64,000 nt of DNA from Betaproteobacteria bacterium. GTDB lineage: Bacteria > Pseudomonadota > Gammaproteobacteria > Burkholderiales > SG8-39. The stretch lies in contig SCTY01000026.1 in assembly GCA_004297625.1 (NCBI GenBank), positions 186,001 to 250,000 of the forward strand, read 5' to 3'. Shown piece after piece: positions 1 through 10,050 of this stretch (positions within the stretch are counted from its first letter, which is position 1; each line of letters starts with the position of its first letter). The notes under the pieces are model-generated. The model was not told where the DNA came from. It ran no database searches and saw nothing but the letters and a program-made list of their open reading frames with translations. The position numbers were made by a program, and so were the translations under genes.

Positions 1-520
<520 letters not shown>

Positions 521-541
521 CGACGCCGGTTTTCTTGCCGG

Positions 542-649
542 CCCCCTGTTAAGGGGGCCGTGAGCCGAAGGCGAGCGGGGGGTTGCTTTTAATTTCTTAA
601 AGCAACCCCCCGCTCGCAGAAAACGCTCGCTTCCCCCCTTAACAGGGGG
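542..649. repeat. Nested palindrome between the hydratase and MFS genes
   Basis: Outer arms at 542-557 and 634-649 are exact 16-bp inverted copies of CCCCCTGTTAAGGGGG. Inside them 571-589 and 599-617 form a perfect 19-bp stem around a 9-nt loop. The whole stretch can fold into one long hairpin. It may end transcription of the upstream gene, but its size and symmetry look more like a small non-autonomous repeat. Confidence 0.8.
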
Positions 650-705
650 GGCAAACAACCATAAACAAGACCGCGCTCACTCTGCTTGCAGCCCACATCG
701 CCTCG

Positions 706-1866
706 ATGCTGGGCTTCTCGACTTATGCCGCGCTGCTGCCCGAGCTGCGCGACCTGTGGGGGCTCAGCAACGCTCAGGCCGGCGTCGTCGGCGGCATGTT
801 CTTCGCCGGCTATGTCGCCACGGTGTCGTTCTGGAGCGCGCTCACCGACCGCGTCGACGCCCGTTACGTCTATCTCGCGGGCAGCCTGCTCGCTTCGGCG
901 GCGAGCGCGGGCTTTGCGCTTGCGGCTTCGGGTTTTTTCACGGCAATCCTGTTCCAGGTGATTTACGGCGTCGGCGTCGCCGCCACCTACATGCCGGGCC
1001 TGCGCATGCTTTCGGACCGGATCTCGGGCCCCTTCCAGAGCCGCTACATCGCCTTCTACACCTCGTTCTTCGGGATCGGCATTGCGCTCTCGCTCGCCCT
1101 GGCGGGCTTCATCGCCCTGCGCCAGGGATGGGCCGCGGCGTTCCTGTGGTCCGCGCTCGGGCCGCTCGCCGCGGGTCTTGGCGTGTATCTCATGATCGAG
1201 CCTTTCCGCTCCGCCACGAAGAAAGCCGTTTCGCTGAAAGCCCTTTTCCCGCTTTCGGAGTGGCGGCGCGTGCTCGCCGACCGCGCGAGCACGGGCTACA
1301 TGCTCGGCTACACCGCGCACTGCCTCGAGCTCTTCGGCTCGCGCGCCTGGGTGGTGGCGTTTCTCGGCTTTTCCTCGACGCTCCATACGAGCGCCACCTT
1401 TCCGTGGAACGCGCCGGCGATGGCTGCGGCGGTGAGCCTCATGGCCGTGCCTGCCTCGATCGTCGGCAACGAGATCGCGCTTCACATGGGACGCCGGCGC
1501 TGGATCGCCATTGCGATGGCGGGCTCGGGAACGGGCGGGATCGTGCTTGCTCTCGGGGCGCCGTTGCACTGGGCGCTGGTGCTTGGCTTGCTCGTCGTCT
1601 ACTCCATGCTCGTCATGGCCGAATCGGCGACGCTCACCGCGGGCCTCGTCGCCGCGGCGCCGAGCGATTTGCGCGGCGCCGCGCTCGGGCTTTATTCGCT
1701 CGCCGGCTTCGGCGGCGGCATGCTGGGGCCGATCGTGTTCGGCGCGGCGCTCGACGTCGCCGGCGGCGCGCGCAGCCAGCTCGCCTGGGTAGTGGCCTAT
1801 GCCGCGATAGGGGCCGGCTGCCTCGCCGCCCCGCTAGTGGTTAGAATGAATAAAACGCCAAGGTAG
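706..1866 (+). CDS. MFS transporter, substrate unknown
   Basis: About 12 hydrophobic segments in two halves of six, with the MFS loop 2-3 pattern SALTDRVDARYVY after the second helix. Family-wide this means proton-driven transport of a small solute through the inner membrane; the substrate cannot be read. The first ATG is at 706, but the frame stays open upstream to 643 and the residues before 706 (TALTLLAAHIASM) look like the first half of helix 1. The true start may therefore be a non-ATG codon, CTG 682 or ATA 661, immediately after the nested palindrome. No good ribosome binding site was seen for any start. Confidence 0.85.
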   Translation: MLGFSTYAALLPELRDLWGLSNAQAGVVGGMFFAGYVATVSFWSALTDRVDARYVYLAGSLLASAASAGFALAASGFFTAILFQVIYGVGVAATYMPGLRMLSDRISGPFQSRYIAFYTSFFGIGIALSLALAGFIALRQGWAAAFLWSALGPLAAGLGVYLMIEPFRSATKKAVSLKALFPLSEWRRVLADRASTGYMLGYTAHCLELFGSRAWVVAFLGFSSTLHTSATFPWNAPAMAAAVSLMAVPASIVGNEIALHMGRRRWIAIAMAGSGTGGIVLALGAPLHWALVLGLLVVYSMLVMAESATLTAGLVAAAPSDLRGAALGLYSLAGFGGGMLGPIVFGAALDVAGGARSQLAWVVAYAAIGAGCLAAPLVVRMNKTPR

Positions 1867-1874
1867 GAGAGGAC

Positions 1875-3542
1875 ATGGAACGCATCTGGCTCAAGAGCTA
1901 CCCACGCGGCGTTCCGGCCGACATCGACCCGAACGAATTCCAGTCGCTGGTCGAGCTTTTCGAGACGAGCGTGAAGAAGTACGGCGATCGTCCCGCCTAC
2001 CACAGCATGGGCAAGGTGATTACGTTCACCGAGCTCGATCGGCGCGCGCGCGATTTCGGCGCCTGGCTGCAGGCGCAGGGCCTGCCCAAGGGTGCGCGCG
2101 TCGCGATCATGATGCCGAACTGCCTGCAGTACCCGGTGACGATGTTCGGGACGCTGCGCGCGGGCTGCACGGTGGTGAACGTCAACCCGCTCTACACCGC
2201 GCGCGAGCTCGAGCACCAGCTCAAGGACTCCGGCGCCGAAGCGATGGTGGTGCTGGAGAACTTCGGCCACGTGCTGCAGGACGTGCGCCACAAGACGCCG
2301 CTCAAGCACGTGGTCGTCACTTCGCTCGGCGAGATGCTCGGCCTGAAGGGCGTGATCGTGAACCTCGTCGTGCGCAAGGTGAAAAAGATGGTCCCGCCCT
2401 TCGAGCTGCCAGGCGCCGTAACACTGAAAGACGCCTTGGACGAGGGCGCAGGCAAAACGCTCGCCACGCCGCCATTGGGGCACGAGGACATCGCGTACCT
2501 TCAGTACACCGGCGGCACGACCGGAATTTCGAAGGGCGCGATGCTCACGCACCGCAACGTGATCGCGGCGCTCCTGCAATACCGGGCTTGGCTGCATCCG
2601 GCGACCGGCGAGCGGCGCCAGGTCATGATCACCGCGCTGCCGCTCTACCACATCTTCTCGCTGACGGTGAATTGCCTGGTGATGACGGCGGTCGGCGGCG
2701 AGAACGTGCTCATCACCAACCCGCGCGACATTCCGGGCTTCGTCAAGGAGCTTGCGAAGCACAAGTACACCATCATCACCGGCGTCAACACCCTCTTCAA
2801 CGCGCTGCTCCATCATCCGCAGTTCGCGAAGCTCGATTTTTCGAGCCTGAAGCTCGCCATCGGCGGCGGCATGGCGGTGCAGAAGGCGGTGGCCGAGCGC
2901 TGGAAGCAGGTGACCGGCACGCCGCTCATCGAAGGCTACGGGCTCACGGAGACCGCGCCGTCGGCGACCGCCAATCCGCTCAACGTCACCGAATACACCG
3001 GGTCGATCGGCGTGGCGATGCCTTCGACCGACATCGCGCTGCGCGACGACAACGGGCGCGAGGTCGCCATCGGGCAGGCGGGCGAGATCTGCATCCGCGG
3101 CCCGCAGGTGATGAAGGGCTACTGGCAGCAGCCCGACGAGACCGCCAAGGTGCTCGGCGCCGACGGCTTTCTGCGCACCGGCGACGTGGCGATCATGGAC
3201 GAGAAGGGCTACATCCGCATCGTCGACCGCAAGAAGGACATGATCCTGGTCTCGGGCTTCAACGTGTATCCGAACGAGATCGAGCAGGTGGTGGCGACGC
3301 ACCCGGGCGTGCTCGAATGCGCCGCCATCGGGGTGCCCGACGAGCACTCCGGCGAGGTGCCCAAGGTGTTCGTCGTCAAGAAGGACCCGCAGCTCACCGA
3401 GCAGGACGTGCTCGAGCACTGCAAGAAGGAGCTCACCGGCTACAAGCGGCCGAAGTACGTCGAGTTCCGCACCGAGCTGCCCAAGACCAACGTCGGCAAG
3501 ATCCTGCGGCGCGCGCTGCGCGAAGAAAAGAAAGCAGCATGA
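1875..3542 (+). CDS. fadD: Long-chain fatty-acid-CoA ligase
   Basis: A 555-residue AMP-forming acyl-CoA synthetase. The phosphate-binding motif YTGGTTGISKGAMLTH lies near residues 212-227, the adenylate motif YGLTET near 355-360, and the hinge/C-terminal part contains TGDVAIMDEKGYIRIVDRKK. It activates fatty acids with ATP and CoA for beta-oxidation. The start has a strong ribosome binding site, AGGAGAGG, six bases upstream. The gene follows the MFS gene by 8 bp and the two may be co-transcribed. Its TGA stop uses a T from the gene and GA from the first two bases of the palindromic repeat at 3541. Confidence 0.95.
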   Translation: MERIWLKSYPRGVPADIDPNEFQSLVELFETSVKKYGDRPAYHSMGKVITFTELDRRARDFGAWLQAQGLPKGARVAIMMPNCLQYPVTMFGTLRAGCTVVNVNPLYTARELEHQLKDSGAEAMVVLENFGHVLQDVRHKTPLKHVVVTSLGEMLGLKGVIVNLVVRKVKKMVPPFELPGAVTLKDALDEGAGKTLATPPLGHEDIAYLQYTGGTTGISKGAMLTHRNVIAALLQYRAWLHPATGERRQVMITALPLYHIFSLTVNCLVMTAVGGENVLITNPRDIPGFVKELAKHKYTIITGVNTLFNALLHHPQFAKLDFSSLKLAIGGGMAVQKAVAERWKQVTGTPLIEGYGLTETAPSATANPLNVTEYTGSIGVAMPSTDIALRDDNGREVAIGQAGEICIRGPQVMKGYWQQPDETAKVLGADGFLRTGDVAIMDEKGYIRIVDRKKDMILVSGFNVYPNEIEQVVATHPGVLECAAIGVPDEHSGEVPKVFVVKKDPQLTEQDVLEHCKKELTGYKRPKYVEFRTELPKTNVGKILRRALREEKKAA

Positions 3543-3610
3543 ATTCGGGGTCAGAGTCTTAATTCACGCAACGCGTTAGCTACCTGAATTAAGACTCTGA
3601 CCCCGAATTC
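3541..3610. repeat. Palindromic repeat, family 1 (GGGGTCAGAGTCTTAATTC type)
   Basis: Perfect 25-bp inverted arms at 3541-3565 and 3586-3610, EcoRI-like GAATTC at the outer ends, and a 20-nt loop. The same arm, with AGCC for AGTC, flanks the transposase gene at 8227-8946, and another full copy lies at 12175-12242. It supplies part of the fadD stop codon and touches the 5' end of the EamA gene. Confidence 0.95.
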
Positions 3611-3677
3611 CAGGAATCTCGCGGCGGGTCTCGCCTGGATCACGCTCACCATCCTGTGCTGGGCGCCGCTTTTCTCG

Positions 3678-4523
3678 GTGGCGAAGCGCACGCTGCCGTA
3701 CCTCGACGCATTCGCGCTCGGCACGGTGCGCTACTTCTTCGGCGTGGTGCTTTTCGTGCTGCTGGTTGCCGCGGTCGAGGGACGCGAGGCGCTGCGCTAC
3801 GAGGGGCGTTTCCTGCCGGCCGCCGCGTTCGGCGTCGTCGGCATCACCGGCTTCAATCTCTTCGTGTGGATCGGGCTCACGTTCACCCTGCCCGAGCACG
3901 CAGCGGTCATCCTCGCGCTGCAGTCGCCGCTCACCGCGCTCACCGTATGGGTCGTGCGCGGCCAGCGCCCGGCAAGGTTCACGCTGGGATGCGTAGCCGT
4001 GGCGCTCATAGGCGTGCTGCTGGTGGTGACGAAGGGCGATCCGCTCCGTGCCATGGGCGAGCTCACGCGCGGCGGCGGGCTGCTGGGCGACCTGCTGGTC
4101 CTTCTCGGTGCGATCTGCTGGGCGACGTATACGCTCGGCGTGGGGCACTTCGCCGGCTGGACGCCGCTGCGCTACACCGCGCTCACCTGCCTTCCCGGCC
4201 TTGGCGGATTGATCGCCATGAACATCGTCGCGATCGCGGTCGGCTGGGCCAGCATGCCGAGCACGCAAGCGCTTGGCGCCGTCGCGTGGCAGATCGCCTA
4301 TTTCGCGATCTGCACGGTTTTCCTCGGCGTGCTTGCGTTCAATAACGCCGCGCGCCGCCTCGGTCCGCTCAACGCCATGCTGATGCTGAACGTCGTGCCG
4401 GTGCTCGTGTTCGGCATCGAGGCGGCGCTCGGGCGCAGGTTTGCAGCGATCGAGCTCGCCGGCGCGGCGATCGTCATCGCCGCCCTCGTCGCAAACAATC
4501 TCTACCTCCGGGCTCAGAAATAG
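3678..4523 (+). CDS. EamA/DMT-family inner-membrane transporter
   Basis: Two EamA repeats, about ten membrane segments, ending in an 11-residue tail LVANNLYLRAQK. The family exports small metabolites; the substrate is unknown. The GTG at 3678 is the first ordinary start, but it lies inside helix 1. The frame is open back to 3588 and encodes AAGLAWITLTILCWAPLFS, which is the expected beginning of helix 1 in this family. No ATG, GTG or TTG exists in that stretch, so the native start may have been displaced by the palindromic repeat that ends at 3610. The last three codons, CAG AAA TAG, lie in the palindrome at 4515-4570. Confidence 0.8.
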   Translation: MAKRTLPYLDAFALGTVRYFFGVVLFVLLVAAVEGREALRYEGRFLPAAAFGVVGITGFNLFVWIGLTFTLPEHAAVILALQSPLTALTVWVVRGQRPARFTLGCVAVALIGVLLVVTKGDPLRAMGELTRGGGLLGDLLVLLGAICWATYTLGVGHFAGWTPLRYTALTCLPGLGGLIAMNIVAIAVGWASMPSTQALGAVAWQIAYFAICTVFLGVLAFNNAARRLGPLNAMLMLNVVPVLVFGIEAALGRRFAAIELAGAAIVIAALVANNLYLRAQK

Positions 4524-4561
4524 GGACAGACCCCATTTCAAGCTTGAAATGGGGTCTGTCC

Positions 4562-4570
<9 letters not shown>
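4515..4570. repeat. Palindromic repeat, family 2 (GGGGTCTGTCCCTATTTC type), 56-bp perfect palindrome
   Basis: The 28 bases 4515-4542 are the exact reverse complement of 4543-4570, with no loop beyond the turn AAGCTT. It lies between two converging genes and encodes Gln-Lys-stop at the end of both: CAG AAA TAG on each strand. Confidence 0.97.
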
Positions 4571-6943
<2,373 letters not shown>

Positions 6944-7041
6944 GGGCCGAGGATACTCGGGACGCTGTGGCGTTATGCGATGCGGCGCTGCGGCAATTCT
7001 GCTATAAGCAAAGGCTTACGACGCATTACGGGGGAGCCGTT

Positions 7042-8238
7042 TTGCTCTACAACCTCTACGAAGCGCAGCACACCGCGCTCGCGCCGCTGCGGTATATGGC
7101 GGAGCTGTCCCGCGGATGGTTCGGCCATCCGTTCAGCCCGTTCGCCCATTTCCCCATGTCGCGGCGGCTGGCGGCATCCAGCGATCTCTTCCTGAGGCTG
7201 ACCGGGCGCTACGAGAAGCCCGCCTGGAACATCCCGGATGTCGACATCGAAGTCGCGCTCGACAAGCCGTTCTGCAAGCTGATCCATTTCAAGCAGGCGA
7301 CGCCGCGCAGGCACAGGGTGCTGGTGGTCGCGCCGCTCTCCGGCCACCACGCGACGCTGGTGCGCGGCACGGTGCGCGCGCTCCTTGCCGACCACGATGT
7401 CTGGGCTACCGACTGGGTGGACGCGCGCATGGTGGCGCTCACCGAAGGCCCGTTCCACTTCGACGATTACGTCGATTACGTGCGCGAGTGGATCCGGGTG
7501 CTGTCTCCTGATCTGCATGTAGTGTCGGTGTGCCAGCCGACCGTGCCAGTGCTCGCCGCGGTCTCTTTGCTGGCTTCCAGGAAAGAAATTTGCCCCCGCT
7601 CCATGACCATGATGGGCGGGCCGATCGACGCGCGCCGCAGCCCGACCGCGGTCAACAACCTCGCGACGGTCAAGCCCTTTTCCTGGTTCGAGCAGAATCT
7701 GATCCACCGCGTGCCGCCCAAGTATCCGGGCTACATGCGGCGCGTGTACCCAGGGTTCCTTCAGCATCTCGGCTTCGTGGCGATGAACCCGGACCGCCAC
7801 CTGAACGCGCATTGGGACTACTACAACCATCTGCTCGTCGGCGACGGCGACTCGGCCGAAGCGCACCGGCGCTTCTACAACGAGTACAACGCCGTGCTCG
7901 ACATGCCGGCCGAGTACTACCTCGACACGGTGAAGACCGTGTTCAAGGATTTCGCGCTGCCGAAGGGCCGCATGTTCGTGCGCGAGGAGCTGGTGCGCCC
8001 GCAGGCGATCCGCGAGACGGCGCTTCTCACCGTGGAAGGCGAGTTCGACGACATCTCGGGCAACGGCCAGACCGAGGCGGCGCACGCGCTGTGCCTCAAC
8101 ATCCCGCGCGGCCGGCGCGAGCATTTCCTCGCCCCCGGCGTCGGTCACTACGGCATTTTCTCCGGCCGGCGCTGGCGCGAGATGATCTACCCGCGCGTAC
8201 GGGACTTCATCGAGCGCAATTCGGGGTCAGAGCCTTAA
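7042..8238 (+). CDS. phaZ: Intracellular polyhydroxyalkanoate depolymerase
   Basis: I choose the TTG at 7042, with GGGGGAG about 6 nt upstream. It gives MLYNLYEAQHTALAPLRYMAEL, the usual PhaZ N-terminus; the longer frame from 6967 adds unrelated residues. The catalytic set of intracellular PhaZ is present: Cys164 in SVCQPTVP, Asp in GEFDDISGNGQT and His in GVGHYGIFSG. It degrades stored poly-3-hydroxybutyrate in the cytoplasm. The last six codons (NSGSEP) and the TAA come from the left inverted repeat of the transposase element at 8218, so the native end has been replaced. Confidence 0.93.
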   Translation: MLYNLYEAQHTALAPLRYMAELSRGWFGHPFSPFAHFPMSRRLAASSDLFLRLTGRYEKPAWNIPDVDIEVALDKPFCKLIHFKQATPRRHRVLVVAPLSGHHATLVRGTVRALLADHDVWATDWVDARMVALTEGPFHFDDYVDYVREWIRVLSPDLHVVSVCQPTVPVLAAVSLLASRKEICPRSMTMMGGPIDARRSPTAVNNLATVKPFSWFEQNLIHRVPPKYPGYMRRVYPGFLQHLGFVAMNPDRHLNAHWDYYNHLLVGDGDSAEAHRRFYNEYNAVLDMPAEYYLDTVKTVFKDFALPKGRMFVREELVRPQAIRETALLTVEGEFDDISGNGQTEAAHALCLNIPRGRREHFLAPGVGHYGIFSGRRWREMIYPRVRDFIERNSGSEP

Positions 8239-9034
8239 TTCTTTTCCCCGCCCACTCCCGGCGGGCGACACTTTGGGTCCCGGTTTCCCACGCCCGGTCC
8301 TCGCTCCGAGCGGCGTCAGTACGCTCGCCTTGAAAGCGTCGCTGGCAAGCGGATAACCGCCGTTGGTCGCATCGCGAATCGCTGCTACCACGGAGGGCTC
8401 CTGCCCGCGCTCGAAGAGGCCGCGATACGCGGAATGGCGCGCTTCGCCGCTGACCGACAGCGCCAGGTATTCGACGTGCGGCGTAACCAGGCGATCTCCG
8501 CGCATGCCGCTGTTCACCGCATAGCTCGACCAGCGGTATGCCATCGGATGCTCCACCATGCCGGCGCGTACGGGATTGGACTCGATATAGCGATAGCAGG
8601 CGATGACGTAGCGGGCGGACTCGGTGATGCAAGAGCGGAACCGCCCCTCCCAAAGCGTACCGCTGCGTTCATATCGCCGGTTGAAATATTGGACGTAACG
8701 TCTGCCCAGATCGCGCATGAGCGCAGCGCACACCCGCGCCGCGCCCGGCGTAAGCAGCAGATGCACATGGTTGGTCATGAGGCAGTAGGCGTGCACGGCA
8801 CATTCGTGCTTTTCCGCGAGCTCATGGAAATGCGAGAGATAGACCAGGTAATCGCTGTCCTGCCTGAAGCAGGCGACTCGGTTATTGCCGCGCTGAATGA
8901 CGTGAACGGCCACGCCCGGCAGGATGAGCCGCAACGGTCTCGGCATATGGCGGAGAACGCCCCGCGCCGTGGGTGCGTTGACGCGCCCGGCAATAATTAA
9001 GGCTCTGACCCCGAATTCCTAACCCCGAATTCCT
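8218..9034. mobile_element. RAYT element: transposase gene with matching palindromic-repeat ends
   Basis: The perfect 23-bp inverted repeats 8218-8240 and 8995-9017 enclose a single RAYT gene. The arm differs from the stand-alone family 1 repeats only at one position (GAGCC versus GAGTC). Just outside the right end ACCCCGAATTCCT is duplicated (9008-9020 and 9022-9034), suggesting a partial second copy. The left arm cuts into the phaZ 3' end and the right arm abuts the cysB stop. RAYTs are known to be linked with REP-type palindromes; mobilisation of these repeats by this enzyme is inference. Confidence 0.85.
8227..8946 (-). CDS. REP-associated tyrosine transposase (IS200/Y1 family, RAYT)
   Basis: 239 residues, typical RAYT length. 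The HUH motif is H60-V-H62 in MTNHVHLLL, and the Tyr nucleophile is Y84 or Y87 in GRRYVQYFN. LWEGRFRSC and YIESNPVRAGMV are RAYT signatures. The catalytic residues are present, so the enzyme is probably active. RAYTs nick and rejoin single strands at REP hairpins. The stop codon and last four residues (ELRL) lie in the inverted repeat. No other transposase, target duplication of IS type or passenger gene is present. Confidence 0.93.
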   Translation of the reverse strand: MPRPLRLILPGVAVHVIQRGNNRVACFRQDSDYLVYLSHFHELAEKHECAVHAYCLMTNHVHLLLTPGAARVCAALMRDLGRRYVQYFNRRYERSGTLWEGRFRSCITESARYVIACYRYIESNPVRAGMVEHPMAYRWSSYAVNSGMRGDRLVTPHVEYLALSVSGEARHSAYRGLFERGQEPSVVAAIRDATNGGYPLASDAFKASVLTPLGARTGRGKPGPKVSPAGSGRGKELRL

Positions 9035-9977
9035 AGAGCTCGTAACGCGAGCCTTCTTCGCCCTTCACCGCCGGCTCGACGATCGAGCGCGGGAGCTGGG
9101 GCGCGAACATCTCGATGAAGTCGTAGGCGTAGCGCCGCAGATACGCGCCGCGCTTGATCCCCAGGCGCGTGGTGCTCGATTCGAAGAGGTGGCTCGCGTC
9201 GATGGCGCGCAGATGGCTGTCGCGCTTCGGATTGAAGGCCATCTTGGCGAGGATGCCGATCCCCATGCCGAGCTCGACATAGGTCTTGATCACGTCGGAA
9301 TCCTGCGCGCTCAGCACCACGTGCGGCTGCAGGCCGCGGTTCTCGAAGGCTTTCTGCACCAGCGAGCGGTTGGCGAACGCGAAGTCGTAGGTGACGATCG
9401 GGTACTCCGCGAGTGCTTCGAGCGTAAGCGGCGTCTTTTTGAGCAGCGGATGCTTGGGCGGCACCACCACGCAGCGGTTCCACTGGTACACGGGTAGCGA
9501 AACGAGCTCGGGATAGAGCGAGATCATCTCGGTGGCGATCCCCATGTCGGCCTCGCCCGAGAGCACCTGTTCGCAGATCTGCGTCGGGTTGCCCTGGTGG
9601 ATGACGAGCTCGACCTTGGGATACCGGCGCTTGAACGCGGCGACCGCCCTGGGAAGCGCATAGCGCGCCTGAGTGTGAGTGGCCGCTATCGTCAACGTGC
9701 CTAGCTTTTCGTTCGCAAACTCCTCGCCGGCGCGGCGCAGGTTGTTCGCCTCTGCAAGGATGCGCTCGGCGATCGCAATGACCGCCTTGCCCGGCTCGGT
9801 GATCGCCGAAAGGCGCTTGCCGTGGCGCACGAACACCTCGATGCCGAGCTCGTCCTCCAGCGCGCGGATCTGCTTCGAGACCCCCGGCTGCGAGGTGTGC
9901 AGGGCCTCGGCCGCCTCGGAGACGTTGAGGCCCCGGCGGGCGATTTCAGCGAGGTAGCGGAGCTGCTGGATCTTCAT
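9033..9977 (-). CDS. cysB: CysB-family LysR transcriptional regulator
   Basis: 314 residues from the ATG at 9977, giving MKIQQLRYLAEIARRGLN, the standard CysB-like start; the extension to 10052 is not supported. It has an N-terminal winged helix (SEAAEALHTSQPGVSKQI) and a periplasmic-binding-like effector domain with THTQARYALP, the conserved CysB inducer-site segment. It should activate sulfur assimilation in response to N-acetylserine/O-acetylserine. It is divergent from cysI, the expected target, across 73 bp. The TAG stop is adjacent to the duplicated right end of the RAYT element. Confidence 0.88.
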   Translation of the reverse strand: MKIQQLRYLAEIARRGLNVSEAAEALHTSQPGVSKQIRALEDELGIEVFVRHGKRLSAITEPGKAVIAIAERILAEANNLRRAGEEFANEKLGTLTIAATHTQARYALPRAVAAFKRRYPKVELVIHQGNPTQICEQVLSGEADMGIATEMISLYPELVSLPVYQWNRCVVVPPKHPLLKKTPLTLEALAEYPIVTYDFAFANRSLVQKAFENRGLQPHVVLSAQDSDVIKTYVELGMGIGILAKMAFNPKRDSHLRAIDASHLFESSTTRLGIKRGAYLRRYAYDFIEMFAPQLPRSIVEPAVKGEEGSRYEL

Positions 9978-10050
9978 ATAACCTAATTCGCATAAGATCC
10001 TAACACAATAGTCTTTGTAGCTATAAGTCCCGATCTTACGATACCGGGCC
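9978..10050. promoter_or_regulatory. Divergent cysB-cysI control region
   Basis: The only gap between the regulator and its likely target, AT-rich compared with its surroundings. A weak plus-strand promoter can be drawn: TTGTAG (10015-10020), 16 nt, TACGAT (10037-10042). It would place the transcript start almost at the cysI ATG. CysB sites are poorly conserved, so no operator is claimed. Confidence 0.4.

Noticed and set aside
572..617. Simple intrinsic terminator for the hydratase gene
   Set aside because: The stem is strong but there is no T-run on the plus strand, and outer arms extend the symmetry, so a repeat is the better call, though it may still stop transcription.
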